Source: AC-32 sp038237925
Lineage (GTDB): Bacteria; Actinomycetota; Thermoleophilia; Gaiellales; Gaiellaceae
Direction of reading: 5' to 3'
DNA length: 64,000 bases
Assembly: GCA_038237925.1 (NCBI GenBank)
Contig: JBBRYF010000009.1
Coordinates: 1-64,000 of the forward strand
The notes below the pieces were generated by a model. That model saw only the letters and a program-made list of their open reading frames with translations. It ran no database searches and was not told the origin of the DNA. Below, piece after piece: positions 1 through 7,956 of the stretch. Positions within the stretch are counted from its first letter, which is position 1. The number at the start of each line of letters is the position of its first letter. A program made the position numbers and the translations under genes.

Positions 1-1218
1 CAGGAGTTCGAGAAGGCCGCCTCGCTGCGCGACAAGGAGCGCAAGCTGACGCAGAAGAAGAAGGAGCTCGAGGAGGACTGGCGCAACTCGGAGAGCGGGG
101 AGGAGCAGCCCGAGGTCGGCGAGGAGGAGATCGCCGACATCGTTTCGATGTGGACGGGCATTCCCGTCTTCAAGCTGACCGAGGCCGAGACGGCCCGCCT
201 GATCCGCATGGAGGACGAGCTCCACAAGCGCGTGATCGGCCAGAACGAGGCGATCGTCGCGGTCTCCAAGTCGATCCGCCGCGCGCGCGCGGGAATCAAT
301 GACCCCAAGCGCCCGACCGGCTCTTTCATCTTCCTCGGCCCCTCAGGCGTCGGCAAGACCGAGCTGGCGCGCACGCTCGCCGAGTTCCTCTTCGGCGACG
401 AGGACGCGATGATCCAGGTCGACATGTCGGAGTACATGGAGAAGCACTCCGTGTCGCGGCTCGTCGGCTCGCCCCCCGGCTACATCGGCTACGACGAAGG
501 CGGCCAGCTCACCGAGGCCGTGCGCCGCAAGCCGTACTCCGTGGTGCTCCTCGACGAGGTCGAGAAGGCCCACCCCGACGTCTTCAACATCCTGCTCCAG
601 ATTCTGGAGGACGGGAAGCTGACGGATGCCCAGGGACGCAAGGTCGACTTCCGCAACACGATCGTGATCATGACCTCGAACATCGGCGCCGCCACGATCT
701 CGAAGAACCAGACACTCGGGTTCTCGGTCGGCGACGACTCCGGACTCTCGTACGACGAGATGAAGGACCGGATCATGGGCGAGCTCAAGAAGGTCTTCCG
801 GCCGGAGCTGCTGAACCGGATCGACGAAGTGATCGTCTTCCACAAGCTGACGAGGGAAGAGATCATGACCATCGTCGAGCTGATGATGAAGCGGCTGCGC
901 GACCAGATGGGCCAGCACGAGGCCGTGATCGAGCTCACCGAGAGCGCGAAGGAGCTGCTCGTCGACAAGGGCTACGACCCGACGATGGGTGCCCGCCCGC
1001 TGCGACGCGCGATCCAGCGCTTCATCGAGGATCCGCTCGCCGACTTCGTTCTCGGCCGAGAGCTCGGCGCCGGCTCGACGATCCTCGTCGACCGCAAGAA
1101 CGACGACGAGGTCGACATCACGGTCATCCCGGGCGAGATCACGCCCGAGAAGATCACCGTCCCGCCGGAGGAGCCGCTGGATTCCTCCGACGAGGTCGAC
1201 GAGCCCGAGTCGGAGTAA
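1..1218 (+). CDS. clpC: ATP-dependent Clp protease ATP-binding subunit ClpC, C-terminal half (5' end outside window)
   Basis: The reading frame is open from base 1, so the gene begins upstream; about 405 codons are visible, roughly half of a usual ClpC. The visible part opens with a UVR-type motif (QEFEKAASLRDKE), which separates ClpC from ClpB. It continues with the second AAA+ module: Walker A GPSGVGKTE near visible residue 115, Walker B VVLLDEVEKAH, arginine-finger region LLNRIDE, then the small C-terminal subdomain with GARPLRRAI. The tail is acidic and low in complexity. ClpC unfolds substrates and feeds them to ClpP in the cytoplasm. A 14-base perfect palindrome follows the stop directly. 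Confidence 0.95.
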   Translation, partial: QEFEKAASLRDKERKLTQKKKELEEDWRNSESGEEQPEVGEEEIADIVSMWTGIPVFKLTEAETARLIRMEDELHKRVIGQNEAIVAVSKSIRRARAGINDPKRPTGSFIFLGPSGVGKTELARTLAEFLFGDEDAMIQVDMSEYMEKHSVSRLVGSPPGYIGYDEGGQLTEAVRRKPYSVVLLDEVEKAHPDVFNILLQILEDGKLTDAQGRKVDFRNTIVIMTSNIGAATISKNQTLGFSVGDDSGLSYDEMKDRIMGELKKVFRPELLNRIDEVIVFHKLTREEIMTIVELMMKRLRDQMGQHEAVIELTESAKELLVDKGYDPTMGARPLRRAIQRFIEDPLADFVLGRELGAGSTILVDRKNDDEVDITVIPGEITPEKITVPPEEPLDSSDEVDEPESE

Positions 1219-1220
1219 CT

Positions 1221-1234
1221 CCCGCTCGAGCGGG
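1221..1234. terminator. palindrome directly after clpC
   Basis: CCCGCTC/GAGCGGG forms a 7+7 perfect palindrome starting two bases after the clpC stop. There is no T-run after it, so it may be a weak terminator, an mRNA 3' end stabiliser or a dyad binding site. The -10-like TAGACG of the next small ORF abuts it. Confidence 0.3.
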
Positions 1235-1240
1235 TAGACG
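1235..1240 (+). promoter_or_regulatory. leaderless -10-like hexamer of the small ORF at 1247
   Basis: TAGACG lies 6 bases before the ATG at 1247. It fits, less well than others, the TAnnnT-N6-9-start pattern seen across the window. Confidence 0.3.
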
Positions 1241-1246
1241 ACCGGC

Positions 1247-1429
1247 ATGCAGGTCCACGACGTCGGTCAAGCCGCGCTCAGCGGCTGGAAGGAAACGGCC
1301 GCCGACGCGGTCGCTCGCCGCGCACCGGTCCGCGACGACTACGTGCGGACCGCGTTCGGGCTGCTCTTCCTCGCGCTCTCGTTGCGCCACCTGACGAACA
1401 CGGCGCGAGAGCTCGCCGCCCGGCGCTAG
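1247..1429 (+). CDS. small predicted membrane protein, unknown function
   Basis: A 60-residue ORF between clpC and the EamA transporter. The first half is polar; the second half carries one hydrophobic stretch (about residues 36-48, around AFGLLFLALSL) followed by a basic end (ELAARR). I do not recognise a family. The ATG has no ribosome binding site but sits 6 bases after TAGACG, like the leaderless genes elsewhere here. Its TAG stop lies inside the TAGCCT hexamer assigned to the next gene. A real small gene is plausible; a chance ORF in GC-rich DNA is the alternative. Confidence 0.45.
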   Translation: MQVHDVGQAALSGWKETAADAVARRAPVRDDYVRTAFGLLFLALSLRHLTNTARELAARR

Positions 1430-1432
1430 CCT
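1427..1432 (+). promoter_or_regulatory. leaderless -10-like hexamer of the EamA transporter gene
   Basis: TAGCCT lies exactly 7 bases before the GTG at 1440, matching the window-wide pattern and supporting that start. Confidence 0.45.
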
Positions 1433-1439
1433 CCGGGCG

Positions 1440-2363
1440 GTGCCACACGGGCTTCACGACAGGCCGGTCCTGGCCGCGCTCGCAGGCGCGGTGGTGCTCT
1501 CGTTCTCCGCAATCCTTTTCCGCGTCGCCCACGTCTCGCCGGCGACCGGCGCCGTGTTTCGTTGCCTCTACGCACTGCCGATCCTCTGGCCGCTGTACCG
1601 GCTCGAGAACCGGCGCTACGGGCCCCGCCCGCTACGGCAGCGCGCGCTCGCTTGGCTCGCCGGGCTCTTCTTCGCGGTCGATCTCCTCGCGTGGCATCAG
1701 GGGATCGAGGAGGTCGGCGCCGGGCTCGCGACGGTGCTGGGCAACCTGCAGGTGGTGCTCGTCGGGCTGCTCGCGTGGCTGATCCTGCGCGAGCGGCCGT
1801 CGAACCGGTCGCTCGCGGCGATCCCGGTCGCGCTCATCGGCGTCGTGTTGATCTCGGGCGCGCTCGAGAGCGGCGCCTACGGCCGCAACCCGGTCCTCGG
1901 CGTCGCATACGGCATCCTCACTGCGCTCTCGTATGCGGGCTTCCTGCTCGTGTTACGAGCCGGAAACCAGGATTGGCGCCGGCCGGCGGGGCCGCTGTTC
2001 GACGCGACGCTCGTCTCGGGGCTCGCGTGCATTCCGGTCGGGCTCGTGCTCGGCAACCTCGACTGGACGCCCTCTTGGCGGGCGCAGGGCTACCTGCTGC
2101 TGCTCGCCTGGAGCTGCCAGGCGCTGGGCTGGCTGCTGATCTCGATCACGCTCCCGCGGCTGCCCGCGGCACTCACCTCGGTGTTGCTGACCTTCCAGCC
2201 GGTGCTGTCCGTCCTGTTCGCCTGGGCGATCCTGAACGAGTCGCCCTCGGCACTCCAGCTCGGCGGGGTCGCGCTGGTGCTGTGCGGCTTGCTGACCGTC
2301 TCGGCCGGGCGACGGCCGCCGCGGCCTGCGCGAGAGCCCGCGTACGCGGGTGTCACGGAATAG
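1440..2363 (+). CDS. EamA/DMT-family transporter
   Basis: The 307 residues are almost wholly hydrophobic with about ten predicted membrane segments, arranged as two EamA repeats of about 140 residues. Repeat one begins at ALAGAVVLSFSAILFRVA and repeat two at PVLGVAYGILTALSYAGF. This is the drug/metabolite transporter superfamily, inner-membrane exporters of amino acids or other metabolites; the substrate cannot be read from sequence. The GTG start is supported by TAGCCT 7 bases upstream. The gene is followed closely by radA on the same strand but has its own apparent promoter, so a functional link is not implied. Confidence 0.85.
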   Translation: MPHGLHDRPVLAALAGAVVLSFSAILFRVAHVSPATGAVFRCLYALPILWPLYRLENRRYGPRPLRQRALAWLAGLFFAVDLLAWHQGIEEVGAGLATVLGNLQVVLVGLLAWLILRERPSNRSLAAIPVALIGVVLISGALESGAYGRNPVLGVAYGILTALSYAGFLLVLRAGNQDWRRPAGPLFDATLVSGLACIPVGLVLGNLDWTPSWRAQGYLLLLAWSCQALGWLLISITLPRLPAALTSVLLTFQPVLSVLFAWAILNESPSALQLGGVALVLCGLLTVSAGRRPPRPAREPAYAGVTE

Positions 2364-2389
2364 GCACAGTCGGCGTCCGCGCTCGCTCA

Positions 2390-2395
2390 TACGAT
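2390..2395 (+). promoter_or_regulatory. leaderless -10-like hexamer of radA
   Basis: TACGAT lies 6 bases before the GTG at 2402 and supports that start over longer upstream extensions of the frame. Confidence 0.4.
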
Positions 2396-2401
2396 GATCA
2401 G

Positions 2402-3748
2402 GTGGCGAAGACTGCGACCCAGTTCGCGTGCACCGACTGCGGTTACTCCGCCGGTCGCTGGTTCGGCAAGTGCCCGTCGTGCGGTGAGTTCGGGACGCTC
2501 GTCGAGGAGGCACCCGCAGGGGCAGCCGCCGCTCCTGCGGCGAAGCCGACGTTGCGCCTTGTCGACGTCAAGGCGGAGGAGACGGATCGAATTCCCACCG
2601 GCGTGCCCGAGCTCGACCGCGTCCTCGGCGGCGGTCTCGTGCCGGCGTCGCTCGTGCTCGTCGGCGGAGAGCCTGGCGTTGGCAAGTCGACGCTGCTGCT
2701 GAGCGCGCTCGCCGCGATCTCGAAGGACCGGCGCGCCCTGCTCGTCACGGGCGAGGAGTCCTCGGCGCAGGTCAAGCTGCGCGCGGCGCGGCTCGGTGGT
2801 GCCGAGCAGGTCGAGATCCTGGCCGAGACCGAGCTCGAAGCGGTCTGCGCGACGCTGGAGCAAGAGCGGCCGGACGTGTGCGTGATCGACTCGGTGCAGA
2901 CGCTCTACTCGTCCGAGCTCGGCTCGGCGCCGGGCTCGGTCGGCCAGGTGCGCGAGGCGGCGTCACGACTCCTGCGCGTCGCCAAGGAGTCCGGCGTCGC
3001 GACGATCCTCGTCGGCCACGTGACCAAGGACGGCGCCGTCGCCGGGCCGCGCGTGCTCGAGCACCTCGTCGACTGCGTACTCCAGTTCGAGGGCGACCGC
3101 TACCACGAGCACCGGGTTCTGCGCGCGTCGAAGAACCGCTTTGGCTCGACCAACGAGCTCGCGGTCTTCGAGATGACCGGCACAGGCCTCGTCGGCGTGC
3201 CCGAGCCGTCGGAGCTCTTCGGCCGCACAGTCGACGGCGAGATCGGCTCAGCGGTCGGCTGCGTGCTCGAGGGCTCGCGGCCGCTGCTGCTCGAGATCCA
3301 GGCGCTCGTCGCGCCCACCGACCTTGCGATGCCGCGTCGCGTCGGTACTGGAGTCGACCCCAAGCGGCTCGCGATGATCGTCGCGGTGCTCTCACGCCAC
3401 GCCCGCGTGGCGCTCGGCCAGGCCGACGTGTTCGTCAACGTCGCCGGCGGCGTCAGGATCGACGAGCCCGGCGCCGACCTCGCGATCGCGCTCGCAATCG
3501 CCTCCGCCGCGAGGGGCGCACCGGTCAAGCCGGGCCTTGCGGCCTTCGGCGAGGTTGGCCTCACCGGCCGTCTTCGCCCCGCGACGCAGTCCGAACGGCG
3601 GCTCGAGGAGTGCGGCAAGTTCGGGGTCGTCGCGGCAGTGGCACCGGCAGGAACTCCCGTTCGTGGCAAACTACGCGTTCTCGAAGCGGAGACGCTGAGC
3701 CGGGCTGCCAAGGCGGGAATCGATGCAGAGCGAGCCGAGCCAGGATAG
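2402..3748 (+). CDS. radA: DNA repair protein RadA (Sms)
   Basis: The 448 residues are the normal length for RadA. An N-terminal zinc finger uses Cys10, Cys13, Cys24 and Cys27 (CTDCGY...CPSCGE). It is followed by a RecA-like ATPase with Walker A GGEPGVGKST, the family-specific KNRFG motif (KNRFGSTNE) and a C-terminal Lon-protease-like domain. RadA is a helicase that extends D-loops and processes branched recombination intermediates. The frame is open far upstream, but homology starts at the GTG at 2402. It overlaps disA by 26 bases, the classical RadA-DisA arrangement in Gram-positive bacteria, implying translational coupling and joint control. Confidence 0.96.
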   Translation: MAKTATQFACTDCGYSAGRWFGKCPSCGEFGTLVEEAPAGAAAAPAAKPTLRLVDVKAEETDRIPTGVPELDRVLGGGLVPASLVLVGGEPGVGKSTLLLSALAAISKDRRALLVTGEESSAQVKLRAARLGGAEQVEILAETELEAVCATLEQERPDVCVIDSVQTLYSSELGSAPGSVGQVREAASRLLRVAKESGVATILVGHVTKDGAVAGPRVLEHLVDCVLQFEGDRYHEHRVLRASKNRFGSTNELAVFEMTGTGLVGVPEPSELFGRTVDGEIGSAVGCVLEGSRPLLLEIQALVAPTDLAMPRRVGTGVDPKRLAMIVAVLSRHARVALGQADVFVNVAGGVRIDEPGADLAIALAIASAARGAPVKPGLAAFGEVGLTGRLRPATQSERRLEECGKFGVVAAVAPAGTPVRGKLRVLEAETLSRAAKAGIDAERAEPG

Positions 3749-4877
3749 GACCGACCCGCGGATCCCGCCGCCGCTCGGGATCGTCCGCCAGCCTACGCAG
3801 CACGACCCACGCCTCGACCCGAAGATCCTCGCCGCCGTCTCGCGCATTGCGCCGGGTACCGAGCTGCGCTCCGCGATCGACGACGTGATCCGCTCGCGCG
3901 AGGGCGCGCTCTTCGTGGTCGGCGAGCCGAACGACCTCGCCTTCCTCTTCAGCGGCGGCATCAAGCTCGAAGTCCCGTTCACGCCCCAGCTCCTCTACGA
4001 GCTGGCGAAGATGGACGGCGCGATCATCGTCAACGCGTCGGTGACGAAGCTCGCCTACGCGAACGTCCAGCTGATGCCCGACCCGACGATCCCGTCGAGC
4101 GAGACCGGCACGCGGCACCGCACCGCCGAGCGCGTCGCGAAGCAGACCGACGCGCTCGTGATCTCGATCTCGCAGCAGCGCGAGACCGTGACCGTGTTCG
4201 TCGGCCACAGCCGTTACCAGCTGGAGCCGATCGCGGACGTGCTCGCGAAGACGAACCAGGCGCTCGCCACCCTCGAGACCTACCGCGCGCGGCTCGAGCA
4301 GGTGCTGACGCGGCTGACCGCGCTCGAATTCCAGAACGCGGTCATGCTCGACGACGTCCTCGTGACGCTGCAGCGCGCGGAGCTCACGACGCGGATGGCC
4401 GAGGAGATCGAGCGCGCCTGCGTCGAGCTGGGCGAGGAGGGGCGGCTGATCCGGATGCAGCTCGAGGAGCTCGTCGCCGACGTGCCCGACGAGAAGGCGG
4501 CGCTCGTCTACGACTACCACGCCGAGGGCGGGGCCGAGCGCACGCAGGAGGGTCTCGAGGCGCTTGCCGCGCTGCCATACAACCAGCTGCTCGAGTTCGA
4601 GCTGCTCGCCGTGCTCGGGTACCCGGCGACGACGAACCCGCTCGACTACTCGGTCTCCCCGGGCGGCTATCGCGTCCTCTCGCACATCCCGCGTCTCCCC
4701 GACGGCGTGATCAGGCGCGTCGTAGCGACCCTCGAGGGCCTCGACGGGATCGTCCAGGCCTCGCAACGCGAGCTCGAGGCGGTGGAGGGCGTCGGCACCG
4801 TTCGCGCCCGCGAGATCAGGGAGGGCCTGCGGCGGCTCCAGGAGCACAATCTGGTCGACCGCTACCTCCAGATCTAG
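3723..4877 (+). CDS. disA: diadenylate cyclase DisA (c-di-AMP synthase, DNA integrity scanner)
   Basis: The 384-residue protein has the DAC catalytic domain with DGA at residues 98-100 and RHRTAERVA from 131, the two signature motifs for joining two ATP into c-di-AMP. A helical linker follows, then a C-terminal RuvA-like helix-hairpin-helix region (VEGVGTVRAREI near 355) that binds branched DNA. The N terminus is about 20 residues longer than in Bacillus. It starts inside the 3' end of radA, whose product is known to inhibit DisA in other bacteria. It makes c-di-AMP in the cytosol, reporting on DNA damage and probably controlling potassium and cell-wall homeostasis. Confidence 0.97.
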   Translation: MQSEPSQDRTDPRIPPPLGIVRQPTQHDPRLDPKILAAVSRIAPGTELRSAIDDVIRSREGALFVVGEPNDLAFLFSGGIKLEVPFTPQLLYELAKMDGAIIVNASVTKLAYANVQLMPDPTIPSSETGTRHRTAERVAKQTDALVISISQQRETVTVFVGHSRYQLEPIADVLAKTNQALATLETYRARLEQVLTRLTALEFQNAVMLDDVLVTLQRAELTTRMAEEIERACVELGEEGRLIRMQLEELVADVPDEKAALVYDYHAEGGAERTQEGLEALAALPYNQLLEFELLAVLGYPATTNPLDYSVSPGGYRVLSHIPRLPDGVIRRVVATLEGLDGIVQASQRELEAVEGVGTVRAREIREGLRRLQEHNLVDRYLQI

Positions 4878-4912
4878 AACCGGCCCCGACGCGGCTGAGA
4901 TCGCCACTCGAG

Positions 4913-4974
4913 GCAAAAATCCCTGCAACCGCCGGGTTCTACGCGAAAAAGTGGCCGTTTCCAGCGATTTTTGC
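4913..4974. repeat. 9-bp AT-rich inverted repeat in front of carD
   Basis: GCAAAAATC (4913-4921) and GATTTTTGC (4966-4974) are perfect inverted copies 44 bases apart. The second arm ends one base before the -10-like TAGGCT. Runs of five A and five T are rare in this GC-rich sequence. It could be an operator or a stem at the end of the disA mRNA. Confidence 0.45.
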
Positions 4975-4978
4975 TAGG
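4951..4978 (+). repeat. noncoding element, copy 1 (upstream of carD)
   Basis: GTGGCCGTTTCC-aGC-gAT-ttTTGC resembles 53581-53608 upstream of sdhB; the two match at most positions with a one-base gap. Both lie in short intergenic regions ahead of a gene with a leader. Function unknown. Confidence 0.4.
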
Positions 4979-4980
4979 CT
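4975..4980 (+). promoter_or_regulatory. candidate -10 element of carD
   Basis: TAGGCT is followed by a leader of about 70 bases ending in AGGGGAGG. No convincing -35 is seen. Confidence 0.4.
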
Positions 4981-5055
4981 TAGGCAGATCGCCGGCGGAG
5001 GAAGTACCCCGCCGGCGTCCTTGCGGAAAGCCACTACGACAGGGGAGGCTCGGCG

Positions 5056-5577
5056 TTGTACAAGGTCGGCGACAAGGTGGTGTATCCACACCACGGGGCA
5101 GGCACGGTCGTCAAGAAGGAGTCGCGCGAGGTGCTGGGAGAGAAGCGCGAATACCTGACGATCAAGATCCTCCACAACGATATGACGGTGAACGTCCCAG
5201 CCGACAACGCCGACCGTGTCGGCCTGCGGAAGGTCATCGACGAGCAAATGGTCTCGAAGGTGCTGAAAGCGCTGACGGGCAGTGGCACCGTGATGCCGAA
5301 GAACTGGAATCGCCGCTTCAAGCACAACCGCGACAAGATGAAGACCGGCGACATCTTCGAGCTGGCCGAGGTGGTGCGGAACCTTTCGCTGCGCGACCAC
5401 GAGAAGGGCCTTTCGACCGGCGAGAAGCAGATGTTCGTGAAGGCGAAGAAGATCCTCGCCAGCGAGCTGATGTACGCCAAGGACATGGACGAGGACGAAG
5501 CGGCCGAGTGGCTCGACGGTGTCCTCGCGCGCGGCGGCAAGAAGAAGGCTGCCGCGAAGGTCCCGGCCACGGCGTAG
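5056..5577 (+). CDS. carD: CarD-family RNA polymerase-binding transcription regulator
   Basis: The 173-residue protein matches CarD/CdnL in length. An N-terminal Tudor-like RNA polymerase-interacting domain (MYKVGDKVVYPHHGAGTVV) precedes a helical DNA-binding domain (LSTGEKQMFVKAKKILASEL). CarD binds the RNA polymerase beta subunit and stabilises open promoter complexes, chiefly at rRNA and housekeeping promoters. The TTG start is set by AGGGGAGG at 5041-5048. The C terminus is a Lys/Ala-rich tail. The gene has a long leader carrying an inverted repeat, unlike most genes here. ispD starts 3 bases after its stop, as in many actinobacteria. Confidence 0.95.
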   Translation: MYKVGDKVVYPHHGAGTVVKKESREVLGEKREYLTIKILHNDMTVNVPADNADRVGLRKVIDEQMVSKVLKALTGSGTVMPKNWNRRFKHNRDKMKTGDIFELAEVVRNLSLRDHEKGLSTGEKQMFVKAKKILASELMYAKDMDEDEAAEWLDGVLARGGKKKAAAKVPATA

Positions 5578-5580
5578 CGC

Positions 5581-6249
5581 GTGTCGGTGTGGGCCGTTCT
5601 GGCCGCGGCAGGTCGCGGTGAGCGGCTCGGCTCCGACCGACCGAAGGCGTTCGCGCGCCTCCGCGGCAGACCGCTGCTCGCCGAGAGCCTCGAGCGGCTG
5701 GAGAGCTCTGACTGGATCGACCAGATCGTGATCGCGGCTCCGCCCGACTGGGAGGAGCCGTCGATCCTCGTCGCGGAGGAGATCGCGGCGACGAAGGTGA
5801 GCTCGGCGGTCACGGGCGGGGCCTCGCGCTCCGAGTCGGTGCGGCTCGCGCTGGAGGACGTGCCCGAGGACGCGACGGTCGTGCTCGTCCACGATGCTGC
5901 GCGCCCGCTGCTTCCGGAAGAGGTGATCGAGCGCGTGCTCGCGCCGCTCTCGGAGGGCTGGGACGGGGTCGTGCCGGCGATTCCGCTGGCCGACACGGTC
6001 AAGCGCGTCGAGGGCGACCGGGTCGTGGCGACGCTGCCGCGCGCGGACCTCGTCGCCGTGCAAACGCCGCAAGCCTTTCTTGCGGACGTGCTGCGCCGGG
6101 CGGTCGCGGGCGACGTGTCGCAGGCCACGGATTGCTCGTCGCTCGTAGAAGCCCAGGGCGGCCGCGTGAAGGTCGTCGAGGGCAACCCGCGCCTGCTGAA
6201 GGTGACCGACGCAGACGATCTCGCGCTCGTCGAAGGGTGGCTCGCATGA
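5581..6249 (+). CDS. ispD: 2-C-methyl-D-erythritol 4-phosphate cytidylyltransferase
   Basis: The 222-residue enzyme of the MEP isoprenoid pathway transfers CMP from CTP to methylerythritol phosphate. Motifs in order: the nucleotide-binding loop AAAGRGERLG with downstream Lys (RPKAF), HDAARP near residue 105, the central substrate-binding part (ADTVKRV), VQTPQAF and ATDCSSL. The GTG start follows carD directly and the gene ends in an ATGA overlap with ispF, so the two consecutive-acting enzymes are translationally coupled. Cytosolic. Confidence 0.96.
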   Translation: MSVWAVLAAAGRGERLGSDRPKAFARLRGRPLLAESLERLESSDWIDQIVIAAPPDWEEPSILVAEEIAATKVSSAVTGGASRSESVRLALEDVPEDATVVLVHDAARPLLPEEVIERVLAPLSEGWDGVVPAIPLADTVKRVEGDRVVATLPRADLVAVQTPQAFLADVLRRAVAGDVSQATDCSSLVEAQGGRVKVVEGNPRLLKVTDADDLALVEGWLA

Positions 6250-6713
6250 GGGTCGGGCTCGGAGTCGACGCGCACGCGCTCGCGGAGGGCGTGCCGCTCG
6301 TGCTCGGCGGGGTGCAGCTCGAGTCCACGCGCGGGCTCGCGGGCCACTCGGACGGCGACGTGATCGCCCACGCGCTGATCGATGCGGTTCTGGGCGCGGC
6401 AGGCATGGGCGACATCGGCTCGCTCTTCCCGTCCGGCGAGCCAGAGTGGGAGGGCGCATCCTCGCTCGACCTGCTCTCGCGGGCGTACGCCGAGGTGCGC
6501 GCGGCCGGCTTCGAGCTCGCGAACGCCGATTGCGTGCTCGTCGGCGAGGAGCCGCGCATCGCGCCGGTGCGAGGGGCGATGCAGGTGCGCCTGGCCGAGG
6601 CGATGGGCGTCGAGCCGGGGCGCGTGACGGTGCGTGCGACGACGACCGATCGGCTCGGTTTCACGGGTCGCGGCGAGGGCCTCGCTGCGCTCGCCGTCGC
6701 GCTGCTCTCGTGA
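6246..6713 (+). CDS. ispF: 2-C-methyl-D-erythritol 2,4-cyclodiphosphate synthase
   Basis: The 155-residue length is typical. The zinc ligands lie in VDAHALAEGVPLVLGG (Asp8, His10) and in HALIDAVLGAAG. GHSDGDV and FPSGEPEW form the substrate pocket, and TTDRLGFTGRGEG is the C-terminal signature. The enzyme cyclises CDP-methylerythritol 2-phosphate with loss of CMP. The ATG overlaps the ispD stop (ATGA), and the stop overlaps the next gene's GTG (GTGA). Confidence 0.96.
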   Translation: MRVGLGVDAHALAEGVPLVLGGVQLESTRGLAGHSDGDVIAHALIDAVLGAAGMGDIGSLFPSGEPEWEGASSLDLLSRAYAEVRAAGFELANADCVLVGEEPRIAPVRGAMQVRLAEAMGVEPGRVTVRATTTDRLGFTGRGEGLAALAVALLS

Positions 6714-7408
6714 GCATCGGGCCGATCACTCCCGAGGTGCGCGGCAGCCCCGAGTTCTCGGCCTTGCGCCGCGCCTGGCCGGAGCTCGTCTTCCACGACC
6801 CCGTCTCGAACGAGTACTGGAGCCGCCTCTACGACGAACGTCCGGACTTCCAGTTCGCGCTCGTCGAGGACGGGCGCGTGGTCGCCGAGGGCAATTCGAT
6901 CCCGGTCAGCGGCCTCCCGCGCGGCTGGCGCGACGCCTTTCCGAGCGGCTTCGGCGACGAGGAGCCCGACCGGCTCTGCGCGCTCGCAATCCTGATCGAC
7001 CCCGACCGCCAGCGCGGCGGGCTCTCGCGCGTGATGCTCGAGCACATGCGCGGGCTCGCGGCCGTGCGCGGCTGGGACCTCGTCGCGCCGGTGCGGCCGA
7101 CGCTGAAGCACCGCTACCCGCTCACGCCGATCGAGCGCTACATCGAGTGGCGTCGCGAGGACGGCCTGCTCTTCGACCCGTGGTTGCGCGCGCACGAGCG
7201 CGTCGGCGCCGAGCTCGTCGGTCTCGCGCCGGACTCGCTGATCGCCGAAGGCACCGTCGCCGAGCTCGAGGAATGGTGCGGGCTGGCCTTCCCGGAGAGC
7301 GGGAGCTACGTCGTCGAGGGCGCCCTCGTCCCCGTCGAGATCGACCGCGAGGCCGATCGCGGGAGCTATCGCGAACCGAACGTCTGGATGCGGCACCCCC
7401 ACGGCTAG
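6710..7408 (+). CDS. GNAT-like acyltransferase of unknown substrate
   Basis: A 232-residue soluble protein coupled to ispF by a GTGA overlap. The middle shows the GNAT acetyl-CoA-binding region (LAILIDPDRQRGGLSRVMLEHM, where RQRGGLS replaces the usual Q/RxxGxG/A loop). The surrounding sequence (PTLKHRYPLTPIERYIEW) resembles long GNAT-fold proteins that I cannot assign to a substrate. Position at the end of the carD-ispD-ispF run suggests co-transcription, not a role in isoprenoid synthesis. Confidence 0.7.
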   Translation: MSIGPITPEVRGSPEFSALRRAWPELVFHDPVSNEYWSRLYDERPDFQFALVEDGRVVAEGNSIPVSGLPRGWRDAFPSGFGDEEPDRLCALAILIDPDRQRGGLSRVMLEHMRGLAAVRGWDLVAPVRPTLKHRYPLTPIERYIEWRREDGLLFDPWLRAHERVGAELVGLAPDSLIAEGTVAELEEWCGLAFPESGSYVVEGALVPVEIDREADRGSYREPNVWMRHPHG

Positions 7409-7464
7409 AACCGAAGCGTGACTCGCTCCGTACCTCGGTCCGGTACTCCCGAGAGAGGAGCAGC

Positions 7465-7956
7465 ATGTCCCTGACGAAGAAAGCATTCGTGGCCGCGGTT
7501 CTCGTAGCCGCCGCCGTGTTCGTCACCGCCGCCGCCGCAGACCATCACGGGGGACGCTCGCACGAGCACGGCAAGCTGCTGCGGGCGAATCTCGTCGGCA
7601 GCATTCTCAGCGATCCACCGATTCACGCGCGAGCCCGCGGCGGCGTGCCGTGGGAAGGCTCCGGCACGGCATCGCTCGACCGGCGAGGCCGGTTCGAGTT
7701 CCGGATCAGGAACCTCGTGATCGCGGGGACCGGCAGCGCCGGCCCGGTCACGACGATCAAGGTGTCGCTCTTCTGCGCGCCCGACTCGAACCTCGTAGCC
7801 GCGTTTACGACGGACTCCGAGCCGCTATCCGAGGACGGAGACGCAGAGTTCAAGCAGCACGTGACCGTTCCGGCCCGGTGCCTCGCACCGGTGCTGCTGG
7901 TGCACCCGAACGGGAACACCAACGCGTACATCGCTGCGAGCGGCTTCACCTCTTAG
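7465..7956 (+). CDS. secreted protein, unknown function
   Basis: The 163 residues begin with a clear signal peptide (KKAFVAAVLVAAAVFVTAAAA, likely cleaved after the Ala run near residue 25). A His-rich stretch follows (DHHGGRSHEHG), then a beta-rich domain with two cysteines (about 103 and 137, FCAPDS and ARCLAP) that could form one disulfide. GAGAGAGGAG 5-12 bases upstream is a good ribosome binding site, so the mRNA has a leader. The His cluster may bind metal. It ends tail-to-tail with mutY; the two stops share CTTA (7953-7956). Confidence 0.75.
   Translation: MSLTKKAFVAAVLVAAAVFVTAAAADHHGGRSHEHGKLLRANLVGSILSDPPIHARARGGVPWEGSGTASLDRRGRFEFRIRNLVIAGTGSAGPVTTIKVSLFCAPDSNLVAAFTTDSEPLSEDGDAEFKQHVTVPARCLAPVLLVHPNGNTNAYIAASGFTS

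Noticed and set aside
343..1248. Long open frames antisense to clpC and many other genes
   Set aside because: High GC content keeps opposite frames open; their sequences are Arg/Leu/Val-rich without domains and lie opposite clearly conserved genes.
1247..1429. Extension of clpC or start of the transporter gene
   Set aside because: The frame differs from clpC and the transporter has its own start, so it is listed as a possible separate small gene.
7465..7956. Metal-binding chaperone because of the His-rich start
   Set aside because: The His cluster is short and the rest of the protein matches no known metal carrier; left as unknown secreted protein.
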